21,318 nt of DNA from IMG/VR virus record IMGVR_UViG_3300037245_000460, positions 1 to 21,318 of that record; one strand, written 5' to 3'. The stretch comes from a virus. The translations under genes were made by a program, and so were the position numbers. Below the pieces are notes generated by a model, which did no database searches, was not told the DNA's origin, and saw only the letters and a list, made by a program, of their open reading frames with translations. This document shows positions 6,747 to 13,656 of the stretch, in pieces (the stretch's first letter is position 1; each line of letters starts with the position of its first letter).

Positions 6747-7766
6747 ATGGCAACTTTAAGTACTACAAATCCTACTATGATGGATTGGGCCAAGACCCGA
6801 GATCCAGACGGTAGCACTTCTCAGATCATTGAGATGCTTTCTCAAAAGAACCGTATGTTAGACGATATGGTAATTAAAGAAGGTAACACACCAACTGGCG
6901 AGCAAGTAACTTTGCGCACTGGATTGGCTACAGCTTCTTTTAGAGAGCTTAACCAAGGTACAGCAGCAACTAAATCGACAACTGCGCAAGTAACCGAGAA
7001 TGCAGCTATTCTTGTTAGTCGCTCACATGTTGATGAAGATATTGCAAACCTAGAGGACGACCTATCAGCTTATAGAATGTCTATGGCTCGCGGTCACATG
7101 CAAGGCATGAGCAACACACAAGCCACTACAATGGTTTATGGCTCTGCTGCTAACCCTGAAGAGTATGTAGGTTTTAATAACCGCTATAACTCTTTAACTG
7201 GTGATGCTAACAGTGATAACGTTTTAAGTGCTGGCGGCTCTGGCTCTGATAACATGTCTATCTTGTTAGTTAACTGGTCTACTGATGGCGTCTACACTTT
7301 CTTTCCTAAAGGTTCTGATGTTGGTTTAACTCATCAAGATCTAGGCTTGGACGATGTTGACGATGCAAGTGGTAACCCTTTCCGAGCTTATAAAGATTTA
7401 TATAAGTGGAAGTTAGGTCTTGCTGTTGCTGATTGGCGTGATGCTGTTCGTATTTGTAATATCGACAATTCTGATTTGGTCAATTTAACAGGTACTCAGG
7501 CAATTACAGCTAGCACAGCTATCCATAAGCAAATGGCTAAAGCTCTTGATCATATCCCTGATATTTCAAGTGGTCGCCCTGCGTTTTACGTTAACCGTAC
7601 TGTTGCTAGTAATCTTCGTATTGCTGCTATGGATACTTCTAACGGCGCCGTAACCATCGAGCCAGCTATTAACCAGTTCGGTAAAAACATCCACCAGCTA
7701 ATGTATCTAGGCACTCCTGTTCGTCTTATGGACGCACTAACAATCGCCGAAGCTACAGTATCTTAA
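6747..7766 (+). CDS. major capsid protein (epsilon15 gp7-like family)
   Basis: A 339-aa coat subunit that builds the icosahedral shell. The sequence follows a well-known podovirus coat pattern: a helical N-arm (DWAKTRDPDG), the segment IIEMLSQKNRMLDDMVIKEG, then PTGEQVTLRTGLATASFREL and NQGTAATKSTT in the region expected for the E-loop, and FNNRYN, FFPKGS and a KLGLAVADWRD-type core later on. I assign it to the gp7-like coats with an HK97-type fold; the precise family name should be confirmed by profile search. AAGGTGAAATTAAA before the ATG is a strong ribosome binding site, fitting the most abundant virion protein. Directly followed by the cement gene. Confidence 0.88.
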   Translation: MATLSTTNPTMMDWAKTRDPDGSTSQIIEMLSQKNRMLDDMVIKEGNTPTGEQVTLRTGLATASFRELNQGTAATKSTTAQVTENAAILVSRSHVDEDIANLEDDLSAYRMSMARGHMQGMSNTQATTMVYGSAANPEEYVGFNNRYNSLTGDANSDNVLSAGGSGSDNMSILLVNWSTDGVYTFFPKGSDVGLTHQDLGLDDVDDASGNPFRAYKDLYKWKLGLAVADWRDAVRICNIDNSDLVNLTGTQAITASTAIHKQMAKALDHIPDISSGRPAFYVNRTVASNLRIAAMDTSNGAVTIEPAINQFGKNIHQLMYLGTPVRLMDALTIAEATVS

Positions 7767-7778
7767 GGAGATATTAAA

Positions 7779-8252
7779 ATGTATATTGATAACCTTTTAA
7801 AACTTAGTGACGCTCAAGCGTTAACCGCAACCGCTGTTGCAACTAATGTTGTTGATTTGGGCGTAGCTCGATCAGTCGGCAATGGTGAGCCCATGGCTGT
7901 TGTATTTAGTGTTGGCGTTGCTGCTGACGTAGCAGATGGCGACGAGGATTATACTTTTGATGTTAAGTATAGCTCTAACGCTGCCCAAACTGCTGGCGAG
8001 CAATTAATGTCTAGACGTATCTTTGAATCAGGAACTCCCGCCGCACCTGCGCAGGATGCTGATTTATTGGTAGCTGGATTTTTATTCGCTATGCCATTAC
8101 CTCCAACAACTTTAGACGAAGATGGTCAGTTTCTAGGTGTGGAATACACCTTAGCTGGCACTACTCCTTCGATTACAGTTGATTGTTGGATTGCACCATT
8201 AAAGGACGTTGAACAGTATGTTTCTTATGCTGATAACGTTACTATTGGTTAG
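7779..8252 (+). CDS. Bbp16-like capsid cement protein
   Basis: A 157-aa protein expected to sit on the outside of the shell and lock coat subunits together. The N-terminus (LLKLSDAQALTATAVATNVVDLG) and the overall beta-rich layout match the cement family named after Bordetella phage BPP-1 Bbp16, where the SDAQA-(I/L/V)-TA-TA-x-STNVVDLG pattern is characteristic. It has no signal peptide or helical segment of note. It follows the coat gene by 12 bases and uses a near-consensus ribosome binding site (AAGGAGAT), so it should be made in coat-like amounts. The hairpin just downstream could lower expression of later genes. Confidence 0.85.
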   Translation: MYIDNLLKLSDAQALTATAVATNVVDLGVARSVGNGEPMAVVFSVGVAADVADGDEDYTFDVKYSSNAAQTAGEQLMSRRIFESGTPAAPAQDADLLVAGFLFAMPLPPTTLDEDGQFLGVEYTLAGTTPSITVDCWIAPLKDVEQYVSYADNVTIG

Positions 8253-8267
8253 TAAGTAAATTAGAAA

Positions 8268-8287
8268 AGCCCTCAGCAATGGGGGCT
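8268..8287 (+). terminator. weak hairpin after capsid genes, possible attenuator
   Basis: AGCCCTC and GGGGGCT can pair over seven bases with one G-T pair and a six-base loop (AGCAAT). Only a short, interrupted T run (AATCTT) follows, so full termination is doubtful. Position after the highly expressed coat and cement genes suggests partial termination or protection of the upstream mRNA end. Confidence 0.5.
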
Positions 8288-8303
8288 AATCTTAAGGATT
8301 ATT

Positions 8304-8591
8304 ATGTTAGTAACTGCGATTAAGAGAGGTTTTTTCGGTGGTCAATACCGGAAAGAGGGCGATAAGTTTGAATGCCCAACAGAAAAAGAATTTAGTGAAA
8401 ACTGGATGTCTAAAGAAGACGACTTCGAGCCTGAAGTATTAGACAACAGCGAAGCAACAAAAGGCGAAGAGATTAAGCGCGAGTCTTTAGAGGTTCCCGA
8501 CTTAACCAATAAGCCTAAGCGAAAGCGAAGAACACCGGCAGAAATGGCAGCGGCTAGAGCAAAAGAAGAAGCGGCTAAAAAAGAGAAATAA
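8304..8591 (+). CDS. small head-region protein with basic C-terminus
   Basis: A 95-aa protein. Residues 1-25 (VTAIKRGFFGGQYRKEGDKF) form a short beta-type module, with a Gly-Gly turn, seen at the start of several small phage proteins coded next to coat genes. The middle is acidic, and the last 30 residues are Lys/Arg/Ala-rich (KRKRRTPAEMAAARAKEEAA), likely a charged helix that may contact DNA or the head interior. AAGGA lies 5-9 bases before the ATG. It is placed between the cement and adaptor genes. The exact role is unknown; a minor head or joining component is most likely from context. Confidence 0.7.
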   Translation: MLVTAIKRGFFGGQYRKEGDKFECPTEKEFSENWMSKEDDFEPEVLDNSEATKGEEIKRESLEVPDLTNKPKRKRRTPAEMAAARAKEEAAKKEK

Positions 8592-8594
8592 CTC

Positions 8595-9221
8595 ATGGCT
8601 TTAGCAAATTTTTCAGATTTGAAAGCATCTATAAAGAAATGGTCTAAGCGTGAAGACGTTGACGACCTTATACCTGACTTTATAGCTATATGCGAGAATC
8701 AGATATATTCTAATACTACCGAGCCATTGCGTGTTGGTAGTATGGTCCAGACTTCTGTTGGTGCCACTAGCGCATCGGTTAGAACTCAAGCTAAGCCCAC
8801 AGGTTATTTAGAGGTTCGCCGCTATGACTTTGAAATATCCGGCCAAAGACCATCTATACACTATGTAACGCCAACAAAAATGAATATTCGTGATGGTTCT
8901 GGCTTACCGGCCACTTACACTATCACCTCTCAAATTGAATACGATATTCAGCCAGACCAAGTTTATGTAACCAATATGATTTACTACGGCAAACTAACTG
9001 CTTTAAGTGACTCTAATACTACTAACTCAATACTTACAGATAGCGCAGAAATTTACCTTTACGGATCTTTAATGGCCTTATTCCAATGGGCTGAAGATGA
9101 TGAGCAATCTATTAAGTATCAGAATCTATTCTTTCAAGCTATACACGGCGCCAATTCCGCTGATAGTGCAGGCAATATCGGCGTAGCTACTCAAAAGCAA
9201 CGATGGGGGCGCAATCCTTAA
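8595..9221 (+). CDS. head-tail adaptor protein (SU10-adaptor-like)
   Basis: A 208-aa protein expected to form a ring beneath the portal, the position held by gp4 in P22. The N-terminal helices (MALANFSDLKASIKKWSKRED, then VDDLIPDFIAICENQIYSN) match the adaptor pattern of a short helix, a DLIPDFI-type motif and an E-x-x-I-x-x helix. A beta-rich middle and a late helix (AEIYLYGSLMALFQWAED) complete the fold. It sits between coat-region genes and the gp10-like gene, as expected. It starts 3 bases after the previous stop, and its TAA shares a base with the next ATG. The end is basic (QKQRWGRNP). Confidence 0.82.
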   Translation: MALANFSDLKASIKKWSKREDVDDLIPDFIAICENQIYSNTTEPLRVGSMVQTSVGATSASVRTQAKPTGYLEVRRYDFEISGQRPSIHYVTPTKMNIRDGSGLPATYTITSQIEYDIQPDQVYVTNMIYYGKLTALSDSNTTNSILTDSAEIYLYGSLMALFQWAEDDEQSIKYQNLFFQAIHGANSADSAGNIGVATQKQRWGRNP

Positions 9222-10624
9222 TGCCTTTCCAGAACGTACCACTTAGCATAATAGGCGGCACTAGCCAGAATAGAAGCCATCAGGCTAATAACCAGCTTAC
9301 TAAAAATTGGTATCCCGAGTTGACACCTAGCGGCGTTGCCCCTGCTGTATTATTGCCGTGGCTTGGATCTAGCGCCCTTGGATCTAATGCGGTTGGAACT
9401 GATCGAGGTACGCACGAATTCAACGGCGTTTTATATCATGTCGTTGACCAGACTCTTTATTCGGTTAACTCCTCCGGTGGTAGAGTATCCATAGGAACCA
9501 TTGACGGAACCCAGCGCTGTATATTTTCTAATAGCGTTGTTGGGTCACTTGATCAGATGGTTATTGCAGCGGGCAAGATATACACCTATGACGGCACAAC
9601 ATTAACAGAAACATCCCTATTTGCTGACTCAGTAACTTATTTAAACTCTAAATCTATTTACCCTGATGGCGGCTTTAACTTCGCTGTGAGTGGTGCAGGC
9701 GGACCCGCTGACATTACAAGCACCGGAAGTGCAGAAAGCTCCACAGATGATTTGCTTAGGCCGTATGCGTTTAATCAGTGGGTTTACATGTTTGGAATCG
9801 AAACTATAGAGCCTTTTTATGATTCTGGAGCAACAACCGGAACACCTTTAGCTAGAATAGATAACTCTATAATGCAGAAAGGCTTAGGAGGTCTTTATAC
9901 TATAGCTAATACAGATCAAGCCTTATATTTTCTAGGAGATGATTCAAACGTATACAAGATAATCCAAAGCCAGTTAACTAACATTACACCCCCTGATATT
10001 GTTAACAGTATAAAGGATAAGAACAAAACAACAGCTTATGCGTTCACTATTATTATTAACGGCCAAGATTTTTATATCCTACAATTTAGCACGGGGTTAA
10101 CTTATGCTTATAGCGAGCAGATAAATGAATGGTTTAATTTATCTACCGGAACGGGCGATGATCCTTACTTAGCGGTCTCATATACTCGCGCATACAATAA
10201 ACACATTGCAGTAGATTACAGAACAGGTAAGACAATAGAGCTAAGCTTTGATGCTTTCGACGATTTAGGCGAAACAATACAAAGACGCAGAGTTTTACCA
10301 CCTCTAACATCTGTCAATTTAGGTGCTGGAACTGGAAAAAGACTTAAAATGTCTCGCGTTTATTTCTCTCTTCAAACTGGCCAAGGATTAGCTAGCGGTC
10401 AAGGTTCGGACCCTAGAATAATGGTAGAGTATTCCATAGATGGCGGCGAAACATTTTCAACCGAGCAATGGGTTAAGTTCGGCAAGCTTGGGCAGTATTT
10501 ATTAAAAGTTAAGTTTGACGCAATGGTCAGTTTTTACGAGATAACCTTTCGGATAACTGTATCAGACCCAGTATTCTGCTCACTACATGACGCTTCTATA
10601 GATGTTAAAGCGGGGGGTTACTAA
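9221..10624 (+). CDS. packaged-DNA stabilisation / tail hub protein (P22 gp10-like)
   Basis: A 467-aa beta-rich protein that closes the portal channel after packaging and forms the tail hub. Length is close to P22 gp10 (472 aa). Shared features include the N-terminal strand pattern with an NWYPEL segment, a repeated beta-blade style (RGTHEFNGVLYHVVDQTLYS), a central GLGGLYTIANTDQALYFLG segment that parallels the gp10 region before its Ile/Ser-rich blade, and the late RVYFSLQTGQG and MVEYSIDGGETF strands. The frame opens at an ATG at 9203, but the ATG at 9221 forms a TAATG junction with the adaptor gene and is preferred. Completes the gp4-gp10 type neck. Confidence 0.85.
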   Translation: MPFQNVPLSIIGGTSQNRSHQANNQLTKNWYPELTPSGVAPAVLLPWLGSSALGSNAVGTDRGTHEFNGVLYHVVDQTLYSVNSSGGRVSIGTIDGTQRCIFSNSVVGSLDQMVIAAGKIYTYDGTTLTETSLFADSVTYLNSKSIYPDGGFNFAVSGAGGPADITSTGSAESSTDDLLRPYAFNQWVYMFGIETIEPFYDSGATTGTPLARIDNSIMQKGLGGLYTIANTDQALYFLGDDSNVYKIIQSQLTNITPPDIVNSIKDKNKTTAYAFTIIINGQDFYILQFSTGLTYAYSEQINEWFNLSTGTGDDPYLAVSYTRAYNKHIAVDYRTGKTIELSFDAFDDLGETIQRRRVLPPLTSVNLGAGTGKRLKMSRVYFSLQTGQGLASGQGSDPRIMVEYSIDGGETFSTEQWVKFGKLGQYLLKVKFDAMVSFYEITFRITVSDPVFCSLHDASIDVKAGGY

Positions 10625-10950
10625 TGGCTAACGTCAATCCATCCCCAATAAGACCGCCAAGAAAGTGGCTTGATGATAAGGAAATTAGTAAGGATGTCCA
10701 AGATTTATATTTTTTCATTTATCAGCTATTGCAGAGAACGGGCGGCGGCGTTGATATAATCGAGAAAAACCAAATAAACATTGATAATAATGAGGTAAGC
10801 ATTTTCCTTCTTGATCAGTTTAGGGCTAGTACTCAGCCACAGATAAACGACATTAGGGCGAAGATAGGGAGCGGTGACTTTCTAACAAGTGATGAAACAG
10901 GTTTTACAGTAGATTCAACAAGATTATCCGTGGATATGACAGAGAGCTAG
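10624..10950 (+). CDS. small tail-tip or connector protein
   Basis: A 108-aa protein with a Pro-rich N-terminus (NPSPIRPPRKWL), a helix (KDVQDLYFFIYQLLQRTGGG) and a short possible coiled coil near residues 45-80. It starts on the last base of the gp10-like stop and is followed one base after its own stop by the fibre-like gene. In P22 this slot, right after gene 10, holds the tail needle gp26, whose N-terminus plugs gp10. The Pro-rich start could similarly dock, and the following fibre gene could supply the distal part. This is inference; length is much shorter than the 233-aa P22 needle. No enzyme motif. Confidence 0.65.
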   Translation: MANVNPSPIRPPRKWLDDKEISKDVQDLYFFIYQLLQRTGGGVDIIEKNQINIDNNEVSIFLLDQFRASTQPQINDIRAKIGSGDFLTSDETGFTVDSTRLSVDMTES

Positions 10951-10951
10951 C

Positions 10952-12256
10952 ATGGCACAAGAAATTATTAATGTAGGAGTAGAAGCCAACGATAGGACGG
11001 GGGATACTTGGCGCGAAGCGTTTATAAAGGTCAACAATAATACTGCCGAGCTATTCGGCAGTAACTTAACCGAGAGGGTTATTGTCAGCGAAGCTTCAGA
11101 CTTATCAGGAATACTTGACAGCACTAAAGAGTATTTTATTGATGGTATTATTGATATGGGGAGCCAATCAATAGCCGTTCCTGCTGGCGGGCTAAACCTA
11201 TCGGGCTATAATTTTAACTTATCTCAGTTAGTGTCAACCGCTGATTCTTATACCATGTTTACCTCCCCTATTGGCGGATCTGGTGATTTTCTTGGCAACA
11301 ATTATGCTGTTGATGTTTCTGGGTTAGGATCTAAAGTTTACGATATTACCGATGCGACAGGTGACAATTCTTTTGAGTTTTATCGAATAAACTATAATAA
11401 TTGCTCATCGCTTGGCACTATTTCAGGATATAGACAGGGTTTAGAAACTGGCACTGGTCGATTCGGCGGAAAGCCAGAATTAACACTCGCAGGCACTTGG
11501 TCAGGTGGTTATTTTATTGACACTTCTATAGTGAGAAGCTTAGACGATGGCGCTTATACACTGTTTAAATCAGGCGCTAGTTTCAGCATGGCTTCTCGAT
11601 TTAGAACTAATCAGAATACAGACCTTCCCGCTAGCGCTAGTTTTTTAGACTTCTCATCTTCCGACTTTGTTAGCTCGTCAACGGTGCAGCTTGAAGGATG
11701 CATTATAACTAGAGATGGCGTATTTAATGCTAATGACTCAAATCTTACGCCTAATATATCAGCCTCTGATTTAGTTTGTGCGTGGTCATCAAATAATGGA
11801 TTGCCTAATACTTTTGTTGGTGGTGAGTTGATAGTAACCTCAGAATTAACCACTAGCATAGGGACAAGCGGCGTATTTGTTGATCTGGATGGCACTTTTA
11901 CCGCAAATGATTTGCAGCATTTTGATTCGCCTTCGAATGGTCATATGAGGCATTTAGGATCATCACCAAGAGAATATACGCTGTCCGGACAAATTGTTCT
12001 TGATAGCGGTGGTAATAATGTTGTTGATTTAAAGGTGGTCATATTTAGAGATGCAACGGCTAGCTTTGAAGATGCGAAAACTCAAACTAGAGTCATTAAC
12101 AATCTACAGGGCGGGCGGGATGTCGGATATTTTGATATTACTGACAATATAACCCTTAACACTAATGATTATGTAAAACTTCAGGTTGCCAACATGTCAG
12201 GCACCACTAATATCACAGCAGAACTAGATTCTTTTTTTATTGTCGGGGCGAGATAA
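10952..12256 (+). CDS. tail fibre or needle-like protein with jelly-roll-like C-terminus
   Basis: A 434-aa virion protein. The first 35 residues (INVGVEANDRTGDTWREAF then IKVNNNTAELF) are a short attachment module common in phage fibre and virion proteins (an NDGTGDxLRxAFxKxNxN-type pattern). Residues about 50-310 are Ser/Gly/Asp-rich beta sequence, perhaps a solenoid. The last 110 residues (YTLSGQIVLDSGGNNVVDLKV at about 345-365 through DNITLNTNDYVKLQVAN and SFFIVGAR) have the strand pattern and final motif of a TNF/C1q-like jelly roll, often a trimeric receptor-binding knob. Position after gp10 and the small connector suggests a needle with a knob, as in Sf6, but a separate fibre is possible. 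The stop overlaps the next start (TAATG). Confidence 0.7.
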   Translation: MAQEIINVGVEANDRTGDTWREAFIKVNNNTAELFGSNLTERVIVSEASDLSGILDSTKEYFIDGIIDMGSQSIAVPAGGLNLSGYNFNLSQLVSTADSYTMFTSPIGGSGDFLGNNYAVDVSGLGSKVYDITDATGDNSFEFYRINYNNCSSLGTISGYRQGLETGTGRFGGKPELTLAGTWSGGYFIDTSIVRSLDDGAYTLFKSGASFSMASRFRTNQNTDLPASASFLDFSSSDFVSSSTVQLEGCIITRDGVFNANDSNLTPNISASDLVCAWSSNNGLPNTFVGGELIVTSELTTSIGTSGVFVDLDGTFTANDLQHFDSPSNGHMRHLGSSPREYTLSGQIVLDSGGNNVVDLKVVIFRDATASFEDAKTQTRVINNLQGGRDVGYFDITDNITLNTNDYVKLQVANMSGTTNITAELDSFFIVGAR

Positions 12257-12603
12257 TGCCAAACGATAGCGCCTTAATTAAAAACGCAACAATATCAGCA
12301 GCGGATACGATAACTATTCTCTATGTGTCGCCAGCATCAAGCGACGGCACGGTGATAAGATCCCTAACTGTTAGCAACAATTCGCCAGCTAGCTCAAGTT
12401 ACAAGGCGTATATTTACGACTCGGACGGGGTTTCTGTGTCGGCAATAGTTCCAATGAAAGTGGTGGTTAAAGATAAGTTTGATTCTGCATCTTCAGCGGT
12501 TAATCAAACAATACCAGCAGGCGGAACTTTAAGAGCAGAAAATAGCACGGCAGACGCGTTAAACTTTTATATGTCAGGCCTCGAGCAAGTGAAAAGGGAT
12601 TAA
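12256..12603 (+). CDS. small beta-rich virion protein
   Basis: A 115-aa protein of alternating hydrophobic and polar residues, with no signal peptide or catalytic motif. The pattern (a strand ending ILYVSPASSDGTVIRSLTV, then YKAYIYDSDG, then an IPAGGTLRAENSTADALNFY end) resembles small phage beta-sandwich proteins that decorate heads or fibres. It begins on the last base of the fibre gene stop and closes the block before the promoter-like gap. It probably assembles with the fibre protein. Function is inferred from fold pattern and position only. Confidence 0.65.
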   Translation: MPNDSALIKNATISAADTITILYVSPASSDGTVIRSLTVSNNSPASSSYKAYIYDSDGVSVSAIVPMKVVVKDKFDSASSAVNQTIPAGGTLRAENSTADALNFYMSGLEQVKRD

Positions 12604-12605
12604 AG

Positions 12606-12633
12606 TTGTAAAATGAAGCGGTTATAGTAGAAT
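12606..12633 (+). promoter_or_regulatory. candidate promoter for ejection-protein genes
   Basis: TTGTAA (12606-12611, four of six -35 bases) and TAGAAT (12628-12633, five of six -10 bases) are separated by 16 bases. It lies in a 93-base gap, one of the largest non-coding gaps inside the late genes, and would give the ejection proteins an extra transcript. Confidence 0.4.
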
Positions 12634-12668
12634 AGAGAGCACATCGGACACTCTAAGTACAACCGCTT
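12616..12668. repeat. inverted repeat with nested inner arms
   Basis: Perfect 8-base arms AAGCGGTT (12616-12623) and AACCGCTT (12661-12668), 37 bases apart, enclose smaller matching arms TAGAG (12633-12637) and CTCTA (12651-12655). Together they could fold the RNA into an interrupted stem-loop; a TTTTT run sits 10 bases past the outer arm. The outer left arm lies between the -35 and -10 boxes of the promoter candidate, so an operator or an RNA switch are both possible. Confidence 0.45.
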
Positions 12669-12696
12669 GTAAACTAATTTTTATAGGTGGTTGGCA

Positions 12697-13656
12697 ATGG
12701 GTTTTTTAAGTGATTTCGTTGGGGGCATAACTGGTAGTAGCGCGGCGGGTGCGGCGACTAGAGGCGGTCAACAATTATCCCAAGCGGCTTTAGATGCTGC
12801 TACAGCCAGAGAGGGCGGAATAACGGCAGGGTTAACCGCTCAAGAGGGTTTAGGCCGCGAGGGATTAGATATTCTAACCGGCGGATTAAAGCCTTTCATG
12901 CTAGAAGGTGGAGACCCTTTTGTTTCAAATCTTCGCGGCTTATCTTCAGATCCTAGTCAGCAAGTAGATTTCCTTCAAGGTAATCCGCTATTCAATGCTT
13001 TAAGAGGTCAAGCCAGAGAGGACACATTTAGAACTCAATCCGCTAGCGGCACTCTAGGTGGTAGTGGTACTGATGAAATACTAGAAAACAGATTCTTATC
13101 TATTGGTAATGACTTAATTAACCAGCAAATTAATAGGCAAATTCCTTTGCTTCAATCTGCACAGCAGGCCGGTACTGCTTTTGGTACTGGGGGCGCAAAC
13201 ATCCTACAGAATCTTGGCCAATCTCAGTTATTAGGACAGCAAGGTATTGGTGAGGCTCAAGCAGGCGGGCTAGAGCAATCAGCTCAAGCTTTAGCTACTG
13301 GTCGAATAGGCGCGGCAAACGCTAGAGCTGGTGGAGTTCAAAATATACTAGGGCTTGGATCTGCTGCTTTATCTGGTGGTCTAGGCGGCGGCTTAGCTGG
13401 TGCTGCTGGCGGTATAGCTTCTTTATTCTCGGATGAGCGATTAAAAACCAACATTGAAAAGATCGGATCTAAAAACGGTATTAATGTTTATAGCTGGAAC
13501 TGGAACGATATAGCCGGTGATATTGGTTTAACTGGCAAAGGTCATGGCCATATAGCTCAGCAGGTTCAAGAGGTTTATCCAGAATTAATATCTAAGCACG
13601 ATAACGGCTATCTAATGATTAACTACTCAACAGATAAAACAGTGAGCTTAAACTAA
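12697..13656 (+). CDS. ejection protein (gp7 position) with C-terminal S74-type chaperone domain
   Basis: A 319-aa protein. Residues 1-215 are Gly/Ala/Gln-rich and helical with repeated Ala-x-Ala patterns, typical of the smallest DNA-ejection protein (P22 gp7 slot). Residues about 216-243 form a Gly/Ala/Leu-rich hydrophobic stretch that could insert in a membrane. From Ser245 the sequence SDERLKTNIEKIG begins an intramolecular-chaperone, peptidase S74-like domain with the Ser and Lys250 of the self-cleavage dyad, then YSWNWND and GHIAQQVQEVYPEL. In tailspikes such a domain trimerises the protein and is cut off before the Ser; cleavage here would release 75 residues. The frame also opens at a TTG at 12691, but AGGTGG six bases before the ATG at 12697 decides the start. 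Confidence 0.8.
   Translation: MGFLSDFVGGITGSSAAGAATRGGQQLSQAALDAATAREGGITAGLTAQEGLGREGLDILTGGLKPFMLEGGDPFVSNLRGLSSDPSQQVDFLQGNPLFNALRGQAREDTFRTQSASGTLGGSGTDEILENRFLSIGNDLINQQINRQIPLLQSAQQAGTAFGTGGANILQNLGQSQLLGQQGIGEAQAGGLEQSAQALATGRIGAANARAGGVQNILGLGSAALSGGLGGGLAGAAGGIASLFSDERLKTNIEKIGSKNGINVYSWNWNDIAGDIGLTGKGHGHIAQQVQEVYPELISKHDNGYLMINYSTDKTVSLN

Noticed and set aside
12691-12696. TTG start for the gp7-position ejection protein
   Set aside because: The ATG two codons later has AGGTGG at the right distance; the TTG would sit directly against that ribosome binding site.
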